Below, one piece after another: positions 25,763 to 34,471 of a stretch of 64,000 nt of DNA. The DNA lies in contig NZ_CP044427.1 of the NCBI RefSeq assembly GCF_008843165.1, positions 3,100,001-3,164,000 on the forward strand. Reading direction: 5' to 3'. Origin of the DNA: Ornithinimicrobium pratense. Its GTDB lineage: Bacteria > Actinomycetota > Actinomycetes > Actinomycetales > Dermatophilaceae. Within the stretch, counting starts at the first letter, position 1, and every line of letters starts with the position of its first letter. The position numbers were made by a program, and so were the translations under genes. Under the pieces are notes generated by a model that saw nothing but the letters and a program-made list of their open reading frames with translations, did not search any database and was not told the DNA's origin.

Positions 25763-27252
25763 AGCAGGGCCGCCCGCTTGGTGAACCAGCCCTCCAGCCG
25801 GGAGTATGCGTCGAGGAACAGCTCGTGGTGGCTGCGATAGCTCTCGTGTGCCTCCGGGTCGGGGGCGAACTCCGCGGAGATGTGCGACAGCCCCCGGGCA
25901 ATGCCGAAGTCCGCCCGACCCAGCCCCACGAGCCCGGTGACCGCCGCGCCCATGCTGTTGGCTTCACGCACCACGGTCCGCCGGCGAACCGGGAAGCCCC
26001 AGATGTCGGCAAGGACCTGCAGCCAGGTGTCGCTCAACGCCCCTCCGGCGATGGCATCGACGCCGTCGATCTGACGACCCGCGTCCCGCAGCGCCCCGAG
26101 GCAGGTGGCGAGGTTGAAACCCACACCCTCGAGCACGGCACGCATCATGTCCTGGGCCGTGTGGAACCGCTCCAGCCCGACGAAAGCGCCGGCCGCCTCG
26201 GCGTTCCAGTATGGCGACCGCTCCCCCATGAGGTGCGGCAGGAAGTACAGCCCGGTGGATGCGCCGCGCCCCTCGGCGGCCCCTTCGACCGCCTCGGCGG
26301 TCGACACCCCGGACAATCCCAGCGCCTCGATCGCCCACGACACACTCGCCGCACCCGCCTGCATCGTGGCCGTGGGCACGAACTTTCCCGGCACCACATG
26401 GTTGAAGGTCATCGACCTCATCTGGGGGTCGTGGAGCGGCACGTCTGAGGCACAGGAGACCCACGAGGAGGAGCCGAGGCTGACGTATACGCCGTCATCC
26501 TCCGCGACCACCCCGGCGCCGACCGCGGCCATCGGCCCGTCGCCACCGCCAGCGACCACCGGGGTGCCAGCACGTAGCCCGACCTGGGCCGCCACCCGCT
26601 CGGTGACGTGGCCGACGACGGCGGTGGAGGCCACGATGCGCGGCATGAGCGCCGGGTCGATGCCCGCTGCCTCGAGCACCCGCGCGGACCATTGGCCGCT
26701 GCGTTGGTCGTAGGCGTTGGTGCTGGACGCGTCCGACGGGTCAGTCACCAGCTCTCCGGTGAGGAGGTAGTTGATGTAGTCCTTCGCCAGGCAGACGTGG
26801 CGCACGCGCCGCCAGACGTCGGGTTCGTTGTCGCGGACCCACATGACCTTCGCGATGGAGTAGGTCGGGTTGAGCTGGTGCCCGAGCTCGCGGTATGCCT
26901 CGGCGCCGGGAATCCGGTCGAGCAGCTGGGCGGTCTGTGCCGTCGAACGGTCGTCGGCCCAGATGATGGACGGGCGCACTGGCCGGTAGTCCCCGTCCAG
27001 CAGGACAGCGCCCATCATCTGCCCGGAGATGACGATCCCGGACACCGCGTCCGGGGACTCGACGCTGGTGCTGAGCAGCTCACTGGTCGCCTGGCCGACG
27101 GCGTCCCACCAGTCATCGGGTGCCTGTTCTGCCACGCCCCCGGGGCGGAAGTCGGTGCCGTACTCCACGGTGGTCGCCGAGAGCAGTCGCCCGGAGTCGT
27201 CGTGAAGCGACGCCTTGTTCCCCGTCGTCCCGAGGTCGTGGGCCAGTATCAC
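25759..27252 (-). CDS. FGGY-family carbohydrate kinase (xylulokinase-like)
   Basis: The 497-residue protein has the two-domain FGGY layout: LAHDLGTTGNKASL at the N-terminus, GIVISGQMMGAVLLD, WADDRS, CLAKDYINYLLTGE with DPSDASSTN, GGGDGPMAAVGAG (ATP side), YFLPHLMGERSPYWN and AIAGGALSDTWLQVLADIWG. It phosphorylates a ketose, polyol or sugar acid with ATP in the cytosol; the family cannot be resolved further by eye. It is coupled to the dehydrogenase upstream (ATGA) and the lactonase-like gene downstream (GTGA). Confidence 0.92.
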   Translation of the reverse strand: MILAHDLGTTGNKASLHDDSGRLLSATTVEYGTDFRPGGVAEQAPDDWWDAVGQATSELLSTSVESPDAVSGIVISGQMMGAVLLDGDYRPVRPSIIWADDRSTAQTAQLLDRIPGAEAYRELGHQLNPTYSIAKVMWVRDNEPDVWRRVRHVCLAKDYINYLLTGELVTDPSDASSTNAYDQRSGQWSARVLEAAGIDPALMPRIVASTAVVGHVTERVAAQVGLRAGTPVVAGGGDGPMAAVGAGVVAEDDGVYVSLGSSSWVSCASDVPLHDPQMRSMTFNHVVPGKFVPTATMQAGAASVSWAIEALGLSGVSTAEAVEGAAEGRGASTGLYFLPHLMGERSPYWNAEAAGAFVGLERFHTAQDMMRAVLEGVGFNLATCLGALRDAGRQIDGVDAIAGGALSDTWLQVLADIWGFPVRRRTVVREANSMGAAVTGLVGLGRADFGIARGLSHISAEFAPDPEAHESYRSHHELFLDAYSRLEGWFTKRAALL

Positions 27253-28292
27253 GGCGAAGAAGCCTTCGCGGTGGCCTCGATACCGGGCGTCACGACTACC
27301 TTGCCCTCGTTCCCGGAGAGCGCCGCGGCGAGCGCTGCCCCGGCCTCCTCCAGGCCGTAGTAGGAGGTGATGAGCTCATCGAGGCCGGCCGGCTGGTCGG
27401 CAAGGTAGGACATCGCCCACTCGTAGTCGGCCTTGGTGTACATCAGCGTTCCCAGGATCCTCAGCTCGCGGTCCTGCACCAGGTGCAGGGGGAACAGGAT
27501 CGACTCGGCCGGCACACCGACGACGACGACGGTGCCACCCTTGCGTACCGCGCCGACGGCCTGCGCCGCGGAGGGGACGTTGGTGACGCAGTCGAAGGCG
27601 ACGTCGAAGTCCTGAGCCTCGGCAATCTGCTGGGAGAACTCTGCGGGGCTCAACGCGGCATCGATGCCCAGCCGCAGGGCACGCTCCCGCTTGACCGGGT
27701 CGGTGTCGGTGATGACCACCTGCCGGGCTCCTCGCGCCTTGGCGACGAGAGCCACCAGCACGCCGATGGTGCCAGCGCCCAGGACCGCGACCTTGGCCTC
27801 CTCGCCGACCCCGGCCTTGGTGACCGCGTGGGCAGGGGTGGCGAGCGGCTCGATGAGCGCCGCATAGGCATCGGGAAGGTCCGCGGGGATCAGGTGCAGC
27901 CGCGAGGCGTCGATCAGGAAGTAGTCGCTCATCCCGCCAGGCGTCTGGCAGCCGAACACGGCGAGCGTCTCGCAGATGTTGTAGTTGCCAGCCAGGCAGT
28001 TGGCGCAGGTCCCGCAGGTGAGGTTCGGCTCAACTACGACGCGGTCACCGACCGCGAGGTCCGACACACCTTCGCCGACGGCATCGACCGTGCCGACGAC
28101 CTCGTGTCCGGGTGAGTACGGGAGGTTCATGAACGGGTGATCACCCTGGACTGCGTGCAGGTCCGACCCGCACAGTCCCACGAGCGTCGAGGCGACCCGC
28201 ACCTCACCTGGCCCTGGCGCGGCCACCGGCTCGGTGGCCAGGCTGACCTCGGCGCCACCATGAAAGGTGACTCGACGGCTGTTGCGAGACAT
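27249..28292 (-). CDS. Zinc-dependent medium-chain dehydrogenase (sorbitol/threonine DH-like)
   Basis: The 347-residue protein has catalytic zinc ligands in LCGSDLHA and PGHEVVG, a four-Cys structural zinc lobe (CGTCANCLAGNYNIC) and a Rossmann motif VAVLGAGTIGVLVALVA followed by an Asp (ITDTDP), suggesting NAD preference. It probably oxidises a polyol or aldose. It heads a five-gene unit (dehydrogenase, kinase, lactonase-like, eda, rpiR). Ribosome site AAGGAGG precedes the ATG, and an operator palindrome lies 95 bp upstream. Confidence 0.92.
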   Translation of the reverse strand: MSRNSRRVTFHGGAEVSLATEPVAAPGPGEVRVASTLVGLCGSDLHAVQGDHPFMNLPYSPGHEVVGTVDAVGEGVSDLAVGDRVVVEPNLTCGTCANCLAGNYNICETLAVFGCQTPGGMSDYFLIDASRLHLIPADLPDAYAALIEPLATPAHAVTKAGVGEEAKVAVLGAGTIGVLVALVAKARGARQVVITDTDPVKRERALRLGIDAALSPAEFSQQIAEAQDFDVAFDCVTNVPSAAQAVGAVRKGGTVVVVGVPAESILFPLHLVQDRELRILGTLMYTKADYEWAMSYLADQPAGLDELITSYYGLEEAGAALAAALSGNEGKVVVTPGIEATAKASSP

Positions 28293-28386
28293 ACCAGTCC
28301 TCCTTGGAGATAATCGGGTCGGGCGCCCGCGACGGACCGGGCGGGCCAGGCGTTGTCACCCACCGCTGCCGTGCCACGCTCCGTAT

Positions 28387-28399
28387 GTAGTCATACTAC
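28387..28399. promoter_or_regulatory. RpiR-regulon operator 2 (dehydrogenase-kinase-lactonase-eda-rpiR unit)
   Basis: GTAGT-CAT-ACTAC, extended to a TGTAGT...ACTACA match, lies about 95 bp upstream of the dehydrogenase ATG. Confidence 0.78.
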
Positions 28400-28461
28400 A
28401 CAGCCGCCGGCGGGCGCCCTGTCGAGCACCCTCTCTGGCGCCGGCGGGCAGCAGCGCGCCG

Positions 28462-29331
28462 TCAGTGAAGGCTGATCGTCTCCACCGCCGTCAGCTGGTC
28501 GCGGATGAAGCGGTTGGCGTGGGAGCCCAGATCGGCGTTGTCCTCCCACAGGTTGCGCCAGATGCCTAGCATGCGACTGAGATCGGGCGCCACCACGGCG
28601 GATGAGAACGACTCGAAGGTGATGGGCCCGTCGTAGCCGAGCCGCCCCAGCGCCTTGAAGAAGTTGCCGAAGTCGACGTTGCCGGTCCCGAGGTAACCGC
28701 GGTGGCTCTCGCCGATATGCACGTAGTGCAGGAGCTCGCCGGCGTCCAGCACGGGCGCGAACATATCGGACTCCTCGATGTTCATGTGATACGTGTCGAG
28801 GTGAATGCCGAGGTTGGGCCGGTCCACGTCAGCGACAAAGCGGGCCGCCTGACGAGCAGTGTTCAGCACGTTCGTCTCATACCGGTTGACGACCTCGAGG
28901 CTGACCTTGACACCACGCGCGGCAGCGTGATCGGCGACCGTCCCGATGGTGCGCTTGCTGTTCTCCAGGCCCTGTGTCGTGACCGGGTCCATGTACTTCT
29001 TCATCGCGCTGTAGATCACGCCGCACAGGTGGGTGCCGCCCATGTCGGCGAGGACGTCGACAGCGCGCAGGAGGAGCGCCTCGCCTGCCGCCACGACCTC
29101 AGGGTCGGTGCTCGTGACGTCCGTGCTGTCCGAGAGACCCAGGGAAGCGCTCGCCTTCAACTCGTTCTCCGCCAGGGCGCTCACTGCCGCCTCGGTATCG
29201 AAGGTGAACGGATCCATCAGGGGGTACTCGATGAGGTCGAACCCGGCCTCCTTCGTCTTTCGCGCTGCCAGGCTAATACCCTGCTGGTCAAACGATCCGG
29301 TCCAGACCAGGCCGTGACATCCGATATCCAT
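28462..29331 (-). CDS. TIM-barrel sugar epimerase, D-tagatose/D-allulose 3-epimerase family
   Basis: The 289-residue protein has every catalytic block of the ketose 3-epimerases in order: the general-base Glu in VSLEVVNRYETNVLNTA, metal Asp in LGIHLDTYHMNIEESD, His and substrate Arg in HIGESHRGYLGTG, and the second Glu in ITFESFSS. A metal-dependent enzyme, it interconverts C3 epimers of ketoses. The length is normal. It is the last gene of SDR, dehydrogenase, epimerase, 21 bp behind the dehydrogenase. Its presence argues that a ketose is an intermediate of this island. Confidence 0.9.
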   Translation of the reverse strand: MDIGCHGLVWTGSFDQQGISLAARKTKEAGFDLIEYPLMDPFTFDTEAAVSALAENELKASASLGLSDSTDVTSTDPEVVAAGEALLLRAVDVLADMGGTHLCGVIYSAMKKYMDPVTTQGLENSKRTIGTVADHAAARGVKVSLEVVNRYETNVLNTARQAARFVADVDRPNLGIHLDTYHMNIEESDMFAPVLDAGELLHYVHIGESHRGYLGTGNVDFGNFFKALGRLGYDGPITFESFSSAVVAPDLSRMLGIWRNLWEDNADLGSHANRFIRDQLTAVETISLH

Positions 29332-29352
29332 CTGATCTCCTATGTTGGTTTT

Positions 29353-30402
29353 TCAGAACGACAGAACAATCTTCCCGGACGTCTTGCCCCCCAGATAGTC
29401 AGCGAAGAACGCAGGCGCCTCATCGATCGGGACGACATCGGAGACAAAGTCACCCAGCACGAGGTCCCCGCTCTCGACCCAGTCGATGACCTGCTGGTGA
29501 CACGCGCCCTCCTCGTCCTTGCGCGGCATCTGCTGGAACTTCAGCGTCCAGTTGTACGGGGCGCGCGACCAGTCGATGTGCATGGAGCCCTCTTTGGGCA
29601 CCCCGTAGCAGAACAGGATCCCGCGGTCCCGCAGCATCGGCAGCGCTTCGTTGATGACGGAGGGATGCCCGACGGCATCGATGACGGCACCCACTCCCCC
29701 CGGGAGCAGGTCACCCACCGCGCCGGCGACGTCCACCGCCCGGGAGTTGATGCAGGTGGTTGCGCCGAACTGTTGCATCAGCGAGGCCTTCTCCTCGCTG
29801 CGGACGACAGCAATGATCTGGGTGGCTCCGAGCAACCGCAGAAGCCTGGCGAAGGTCATCGCCACGGGCCCTGACCCATAGATGACGACCGGCTCCGCCA
29901 CGTCGATACCACTCACGTAGATGCTGCTGAGGACCTCGCGCAGCGTCACGATGACCGGAGCGTGGAGTGGCTCGATGGATGCGGGGACGATCGACTGGGC
30001 GACAGCCGCCTCCGGGGCCGGGCCTGCCACCGTGCCCGCCTCGAAGGCGGCGATGTCATCGACGAGGGTGAATTCACTGAACGCGCCCCAGGCCGACCCG
30101 AGCGGTCGTCCGGCTTCCGTGGGGTTGGGCACGAAGGGCAGCAGGACCACGTCACCGACCGTGTAGGAGGTGACGTCAGTCCCCACCTCGACGACGCGGC
30201 CCACCGACTCGTGGCCGAGCACGAGGGGATACTGCGCAGGCTCGATCCCCTTGAAGCTGCCGTGGAGCAGCGTCCCATCGGTGCCGCAGATGCCGCCCCC
30301 GATCGTCTTGACCAGTGCCTGATGAGACGCCGGCCGAGGTCGGTCGATCTGCCTGATCTCCACCTTGCCGGCAGTGCCGACCACGAGCGCCTTCATGTCC
30401 AT
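29353..30402 (-). CDS. Zinc-type medium-chain dehydrogenase lacking the structural zinc lobe
   Basis: The 349-residue protein has catalytic ligands in GGICGTDGTLLHG and LGHESVGRVVEVG and a cofactor motif PVVIYGSGPVAMTFARLLRL. The usual four-Cys lobe is replaced by VLLPFVPNPTEAGRPLGSAW, with no cysteines, as in some glucose-dehydrogenase-like and L-idonate-like branches. It likely oxidises a sugar or sugar alcohol. Start: ATG 30402, with AAGGAG 11 bases upstream; ATG 30396 is two codons in. It lies between an SDR and the epimerase on one transcript. Confidence 0.88.
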   Translation of the reverse strand: MDMKALVVGTAGKVEIRQIDRPRPASHQALVKTIGGGICGTDGTLLHGSFKGIEPAQYPLVLGHESVGRVVEVGTDVTSYTVGDVVLLPFVPNPTEAGRPLGSAWGAFSEFTLVDDIAAFEAGTVAGPAPEAAVAQSIVPASIEPLHAPVIVTLREVLSSIYVSGIDVAEPVVIYGSGPVAMTFARLLRLLGATQIIAVVRSEEKASLMQQFGATTCINSRAVDVAGAVGDLLPGGVGAVIDAVGHPSVINEALPMLRDRGILFCYGVPKEGSMHIDWSRAPYNWTLKFQQMPRKDEEGACHQQVIDWVESGDLVLGDFVSDVVPIDEAPAFFADYLGGKTSGKIVLSF

Positions 30403-30488
30403 CGTGCGTCTCACTCCTTGTCGTCGCTATGCCTCACGCCCGGGCCAAGGATGGGCCCGGCACCGTCGGCACGGTGTCCTTGCTGGTG

Positions 30489-31259
30489 TTAGACGGTCGT
30501 GAATCCGCCGTCGACGATGAGCTCGGCACCGGTCGTGAAGCTGGCCGAGTCGGCCAGGAAGTACACGACGGCGCTGGCTAGCTCCTCCGGGCGGCCCAAG
30601 CGCTTCATGGGGGTCAGCTGTGCCCACTGGTCCCTCCAGTCCTCGCGCACACGCGACGTGAGGTCGGTGAAGATGTAGCCCGGGCTGATGCAGTTGACCC
30701 GAATCCCACACTCGGCCCACTCGAAGGCCAGGCTCTTGGTGAGGTGCACCACACCGGCCTTCGACGTGTTGTAGGAAGCCTGCAGCTGTGGGTAGTTCAC
30801 CACGGTCCCGGACATCGATCCGGTGTTGACGATAGAGCCGCTGGTGTCGTTGTCGATGAGCTTCTTCCCGAAGAGCTGAGCGACGTTGAACACGCCGTTG
30901 AGGTTGACGTCGATCACCCGTCGCCACTCCTCCGGCGAGGTCTCGATAGCCGGCTTTTGGATAACGATCCCGGCGTTGTTGAACAGCAGCTGGACCGGAC
31001 CGCAGTCCTGCCACGCCTCGTCGAGAGCGACTCGCACGGCCTCGTGGTCCGTGACGTCGACGACGCCCGTGCGGACCCGGCGCCCCGTACGGGCCCGAAG
31101 ATCGTCGGCAGTGGTTTCCAGGCTCTCGCGCTCGAGGTCGAAGAGGACGAGATCGGAACCGGCGTGCCCAAGGGCCTGCGCCACCGTCCGCCCGATGCCT
31201 CGGGCGCCGCCGGTGACGAGAGTCGTCTTGCCGCGCAGGGAGAACATCTCGTCATGCAT
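30489..31259 (-). CDS. Short-chain dehydrogenase, polyol type
   Basis: The 256-residue classical SDR has a cofactor motif TLVTGGARGIG with Asp at the NAD-selecting position (LVLFDLERES), NNAG, catalytic Ser in NTGSMSGTVVN and Tyr/Lys in YNTSKAG. The phrase SGxxVNxPQxQxxYN is shared with the SDRs at 38367 and 41988, so these three are paralogues close to arabinitol/mannitol 2-dehydrogenases. It would oxidise a polyol to a ketose. First gene of a three-gene unit with an operator 145 bp upstream. Confidence 0.9.
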   Translation of the reverse strand: MHDEMFSLRGKTTLVTGGARGIGRTVAQALGHAGSDLVLFDLERESLETTADDLRARTGRRVRTGVVDVTDHEAVRVALDEAWQDCGPVQLLFNNAGIVIQKPAIETSPEEWRRVIDVNLNGVFNVAQLFGKKLIDNDTSGSIVNTGSMSGTVVNYPQLQASYNTSKAGVVHLTKSLAFEWAECGIRVNCISPGYIFTDLTSRVREDWRDQWAQLTPMKRLGRPEELASAVVYFLADSASFTTGAELIVDGGFTTV

Positions 31260-31403
31260 TGCGACCCCAGATCGTGGTTGAGGAGGACGAAACTACGGCC
31301 CTGTCGTGCGGGCCACCCTGTCTTGGTACGCCTACCGTCCTCACCGTAGGGCGCCGGCGGTTCTGCTGCGCAGTCGTCCTCAGCAGGAGGTGTGCGTAGG
31401 AGG

Positions 31404-31416
31404 GTAGTAAGACTAC
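31404..31416. promoter_or_regulatory. RpiR-regulon operator 3 (SDR-dehydrogenase-epimerase unit)
   Basis: GTAGT-AAG-ACTAC, extended by one pair to GGTAGT...ACTACC, lies between the SDR start at 31259 and the end of the importer 2 operon at 31469. Confidence 0.75.
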
Positions 31417-31468
31417 CCAGGCCCGATCAGGGGCACAAGCCCGTCGACAGCGGTTCATCCCGGACCTT

Positions 31469-32257
31469 CTAGGTGGTCACGGCGTCGACGTAGCCCCCGT
31501 CGACCCGGATCGCGCCACCCGTGGTGGCCGACGCTTGCGGCGAGGAGAGGTAGACGACCATGTTCGCGATCTCGGCGGGCTCGATGAGCCTGCCGATCAG
31601 CGAGGGAGCGCGCTCGCTGCGCATGAACTCGGCCTGCGCCTCCTCCCAGGACAGGGCGGGGTCGATCTTCTCGGCGATGAAGGCTCGCACGCCCTCGGTC
31701 ACCGTCGGGCCGGCGATTACGCTGTTCACCGTGACCCCCGTGCCTCGCACCGACTTCGCCAAGCCCCGCGAGAGCGCCAGCATCGCCGTCTTCGACGCGC
31801 CGTAGTGGACCATGTCCGCAGGGATGGCGATGGCAGCGTCGCTGGCGATGAAGACGATGCGGCCCCAGCCGCGCTCGAGCATGCCATCGACCAGCAACCG
31901 GCTCAGCCGCGCCCCGGTGAAGACGTTGGTCTCGAACATCTCGCGCCATTCGGCGTCGGTGATCTCGCGTGCCTCGCGTGGACGGTAGATGCCGACGTTG
32001 TTGACGAGGATATCGACGGCGCCGGCCTGGGCCACGACGGACTCCGCCGCGTCGGTGACGTCGCCGACGGCCGCCGCGAGCTGGGCGTCGGGAACCTCGC
32101 GGGAGATTTGCTCGATGGCGCGGGCCACGCCCTCGTGCGATCGACCATTGATGAACACCAGTGCCCCGGAGGCGGCCAGGCCGGCCGCGATCGCCTGGCC
32201 GATGCCACCGCTCGATCCGGTCACCAGCGCGCGCTTACCTGTCAGATCGATCTGCAT
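31469..32257 (-). CDS. Short-chain dehydrogenase/reductase
   Basis: The 262-residue SDR has RALVTGSSGGIGQAIAAGL with a basic residue after strand 2 (FINGRSHEG), suggesting NADP. It also has NNVGIYRP and a catalytic Ser-Tyr-Lys set in FIASDAAIAIPADMVHYGASKTA. It differs clearly from the three polyol-type paralogues of the island. It is the last gene of the seven-gene unit that begins at 39125 and overlaps the kinase stop by 23 bp. Substrate unknown. Confidence 0.88.
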   Translation of the reverse strand: MQIDLTGKRALVTGSSGGIGQAIAAGLAASGALVFINGRSHEGVARAIEQISREVPDAQLAAAVGDVTDAAESVVAQAGAVDILVNNVGIYRPREAREITDAEWREMFETNVFTGARLSRLLVDGMLERGWGRIVFIASDAAIAIPADMVHYGASKTAMLALSRGLAKSVRGTGVTVNSVIAGPTVTEGVRAFIAEKIDPALSWEEAQAEFMRSERAPSLIGRLIEPAEIANMVVYLSSPQASATTGGAIRVDGGYVDAVTT

Positions 32258-33776
32258 CGTGACCTCCGTTGTGCTTGTGATGGGCGTAGCGTGCCGCCAA
32301 CCGGGACGCCGCCTCGAAGTCCTCGGCGAGCCGGTCGTAGGTCGCTGTTGCTGCCGGGTCCGGGACGATCTCATCCTGCGCGCTCACGACCGCCTCGGCC
32401 TGACGGTGGTCCGGCCACGCTCCGAGCCCCACGAAGGCAGCCGCGGCGGCACCGAGCGTGGCGGCGTCCTGGCCCACCGTGGTCCGGACGAGACGCACGC
32501 CCATCGCCTCGGCGTAGATCTGGTTCCACCCGGCGTGGCGGCTCCCACCACCGGTGATGATCATCCGATCATCCAGCGGCGTGAGCTCGCCCAGCCGACG
32601 GCGACTGCGGCGCAGCGCGAGCGCGATCCCCTCCATCACCGCTCGGACCACGTCCTCCTGCGTCGTCGAGAGACCCAGGCCCACGAAGCCGCCGCGGACC
32701 TGCGATCCCCCTTCCAGGGGAGTGCCGCCGGCGAGCGTGGGTAGGAAGAGCGCACCGCGTGCCCCTGCCGGCGAGTTCATGGCCCCGTCGAGCACCGCCG
32801 GGGTGTCGAGGCCGGCGTGACCGAGGATGCCCTTGACCCAGTCGAAGGAGGTGCCGCTGCTGAAGGTCGACAGTGCGCTCACGTGCAGGCCGGGAACGAC
32901 GTGGCGGAACACGAAGGGACGCGAGTCGACGTCGAGGACGGGTTGTGCGGAGGCGACCGTGACCCAGCTCGAGGAGCCTAGCGAGGCGTAGGAGCGGCCG
33001 GCTTGGGCCAGGCCGGAGCCGAGCGCCATACAGGAGTTGTCGACGCCACCGGAGAAGACCGGGGTGCCGGGCGCCACGCCCAGCTCGGCCGCCGCCGTGG
33101 GCAGCACGGTGCCGACCACCTCGCTGGCCTCGACCGGGGCCGGGAACAGCGAGATGTCGATCCCGGCGGCGTCACAGATGGCGGCGTCGTAGCCGCCGGC
33201 GGCCAGCGAGTAGCAGCCGCTGCCGCTCGCGTAGGAGTGGTCGGTGGCAACCACCCCGGTGAGGCGGAGGTTGATGTAGTCCTTGCTGCCGATCACCGTG
33301 CGTGTGCGCGCAGAGATCTCTGGCCGGGTCCTCGCCATGTGCATGAGGGTGAAGACCGGGTAGAGGCCCGGGGAGAAGCCGTTGCCGGTCTCCAAATACC
33401 AGCGGTCCTCCGGGAAGTGCTCGAAGAACCGCTGGGCGTCGTCGTGGCCGCGGGAGTCGGACCAGATCGGCGTGGTCTCTTCAAGAGGCTCGTCGTTCTG
33501 GTCGAGTGGCAGGCAGCCTAGGCTCTGTCCGGAGAGCACGACACCCTCGATGCGCTCGAAAGCTGCTGGGTCCGCGTCGCGAAGCAGCTTGCTCGACCGC
33601 AGGACGGCGGCCCACCAGTCCGCGGGCCGCTGCTCGTTCAATCCGTCACCGGGGTGCAGGGTCTCGTAGGACACGACGCTGGTCTCGCCACGGACGCCGG
33701 TCGAGTGCCAGACCGACGCCTTGCAGCCGCCGGTGCCAAGGTCGAGGGCGAGGACACTCTTCGCAGAGCCGGTCAC
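32235..33776 (-). CDS. FGGY-family carbohydrate kinase (second copy)
   Basis: The 513-residue protein has VLALDLGTGGCKASVWHS, GVVLSGQSLGCLPLD, IWSDSRGHDD, VIGSKDYINLRLTGV, FSGGVDNSCMALGSG, ALFLPTLAGGTPL and MIITGGGSRHAGWNQIYAEA. The order fits FGGY kinases, with the Asp of SDSR near the substrate. It is only distantly similar to the kinase at 25759, so a different substrate is likely. GTG 33776 is chosen because it overlaps the aldolase stop (GTGA); the longer upstream frame is the aldolase shadow. Confidence 0.9.
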   Translation of the reverse strand: MTGSAKSVLALDLGTGGCKASVWHSTGVRGETSVVSYETLHPGDGLNEQRPADWWAAVLRSSKLLRDADPAAFERIEGVVLSGQSLGCLPLDQNDEPLEETTPIWSDSRGHDDAQRFFEHFPEDRWYLETGNGFSPGLYPVFTLMHMARTRPEISARTRTVIGSKDYINLRLTGVVATDHSYASGSGCYSLAAGGYDAAICDAAGIDISLFPAPVEASEVVGTVLPTAAAELGVAPGTPVFSGGVDNSCMALGSGLAQAGRSYASLGSSSWVTVASAQPVLDVDSRPFVFRHVVPGLHVSALSTFSSGTSFDWVKGILGHAGLDTPAVLDGAMNSPAGARGALFLPTLAGGTPLEGGSQVRGGFVGLGLSTTQEDVVRAVMEGIALALRRSRRRLGELTPLDDRMIITGGGSRHAGWNQIYAEAMGVRLVRTTVGQDAATLGAAAAAFVGLGAWPDHRQAEAVVSAQDEIVPDPAATATYDRLAEDFEAASRLAARYAHHKHNGGHDADRSDR

Positions 33777-34471
33777 GGCGCCTCCGAGGCCCCTCGGGCC
33801 TCCTCGGCGAGCCGCATCGCGACCTCTCCATTCATACCGAACCGCGTGACGCCGAGCGCAATCATCTCCCGGACCACGGACAGCGCACGGATCCCGCCCG
33901 CAGCCTTGAGCTGGGCACGTCCTTGCACTGCGTCGGCCAGCAGCCGGATGTGGCGGACCTCGGTCGCCTGGCCGGACCACCCGGTGCCGGTCTTGACCCA
34001 CGGGACACCGGCGTCGACCGCCGCCTGGGCCCCGGCCAGGATCTGCTGATCGTCAAGGTAGCCGACCTCGAGAATCGCCCGGAGTGGCACTGCGTCATCA
34101 ACCGTCCGTACCACCACCTCCAGCTCGCGACGGACGTCATCGATCATGCCGGACCGCAGCTGGCCGACGTTCACGACGACGTCAAGCTCCTGGGCACCGA
34201 GGTCGAGGAGCCGGCGGGCCTCCTCGACCTTGACCTCGGTGACCGTTCCGCCGGAGGGGAAACCCACCGGGCCGCCTGCGAGGGTCGCCGATCCTTCCAG
34301 CAGGGTGCGCAGCAGCGGCAGCCACGAGGGCAGCACGTGGGCACTGACGAAGTCTCCCGCCACGGCACGTTCGGCCAACAACTCGACATCGCTTCGGCCA
34401 TGGAATGCCTGGACGCAGCTGATGTCGACGTGGCGCGGCAGCCGGGTGACGTCGAGTGGGAGGGCGCTCAC
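33773..34471 (-). CDS. deoC: Deoxyribose-phosphate aldolase family (DERA-type)
   Basis: The 232-residue class I aldolase has the catalytic set visible: Asp in QELDVVVNVGQL, Schiff-base Lys in VPWVKTGTGWSG and the proton-relay Lys in AQLKAAGGIRALS. It also has the family stretch GGPVGFPSGGTVTEVKVEEA. It cleaves a 2-deoxy-sugar 5-phosphate to acetaldehyde and a triose phosphate, or acts on a related ketose phosphate. Here it sits with an FGGY kinase and a sugar importer rather than with nucleoside genes, so a catabolic sugar substrate other than nucleoside-derived deoxyribose is plausible. ATGA overlap with the permease. Confidence 0.88.
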   Translation of the reverse strand: MSALPLDVTRLPRHVDISCVQAFHGRSDVELLAERAVAGDFVSAHVLPSWLPLLRTLLEGSATLAGGPVGFPSGGTVTEVKVEEARRLLDLGAQELDVVVNVGQLRSGMIDDVRRELEVVVRTVDDAVPLRAILEVGYLDDQQILAGAQAAVDAGVPWVKTGTGWSGQATEVRHIRLLADAVQGRAQLKAAGGIRALSVVREMIALGVTRFGMNGEVAMRLAEEARGASEAP

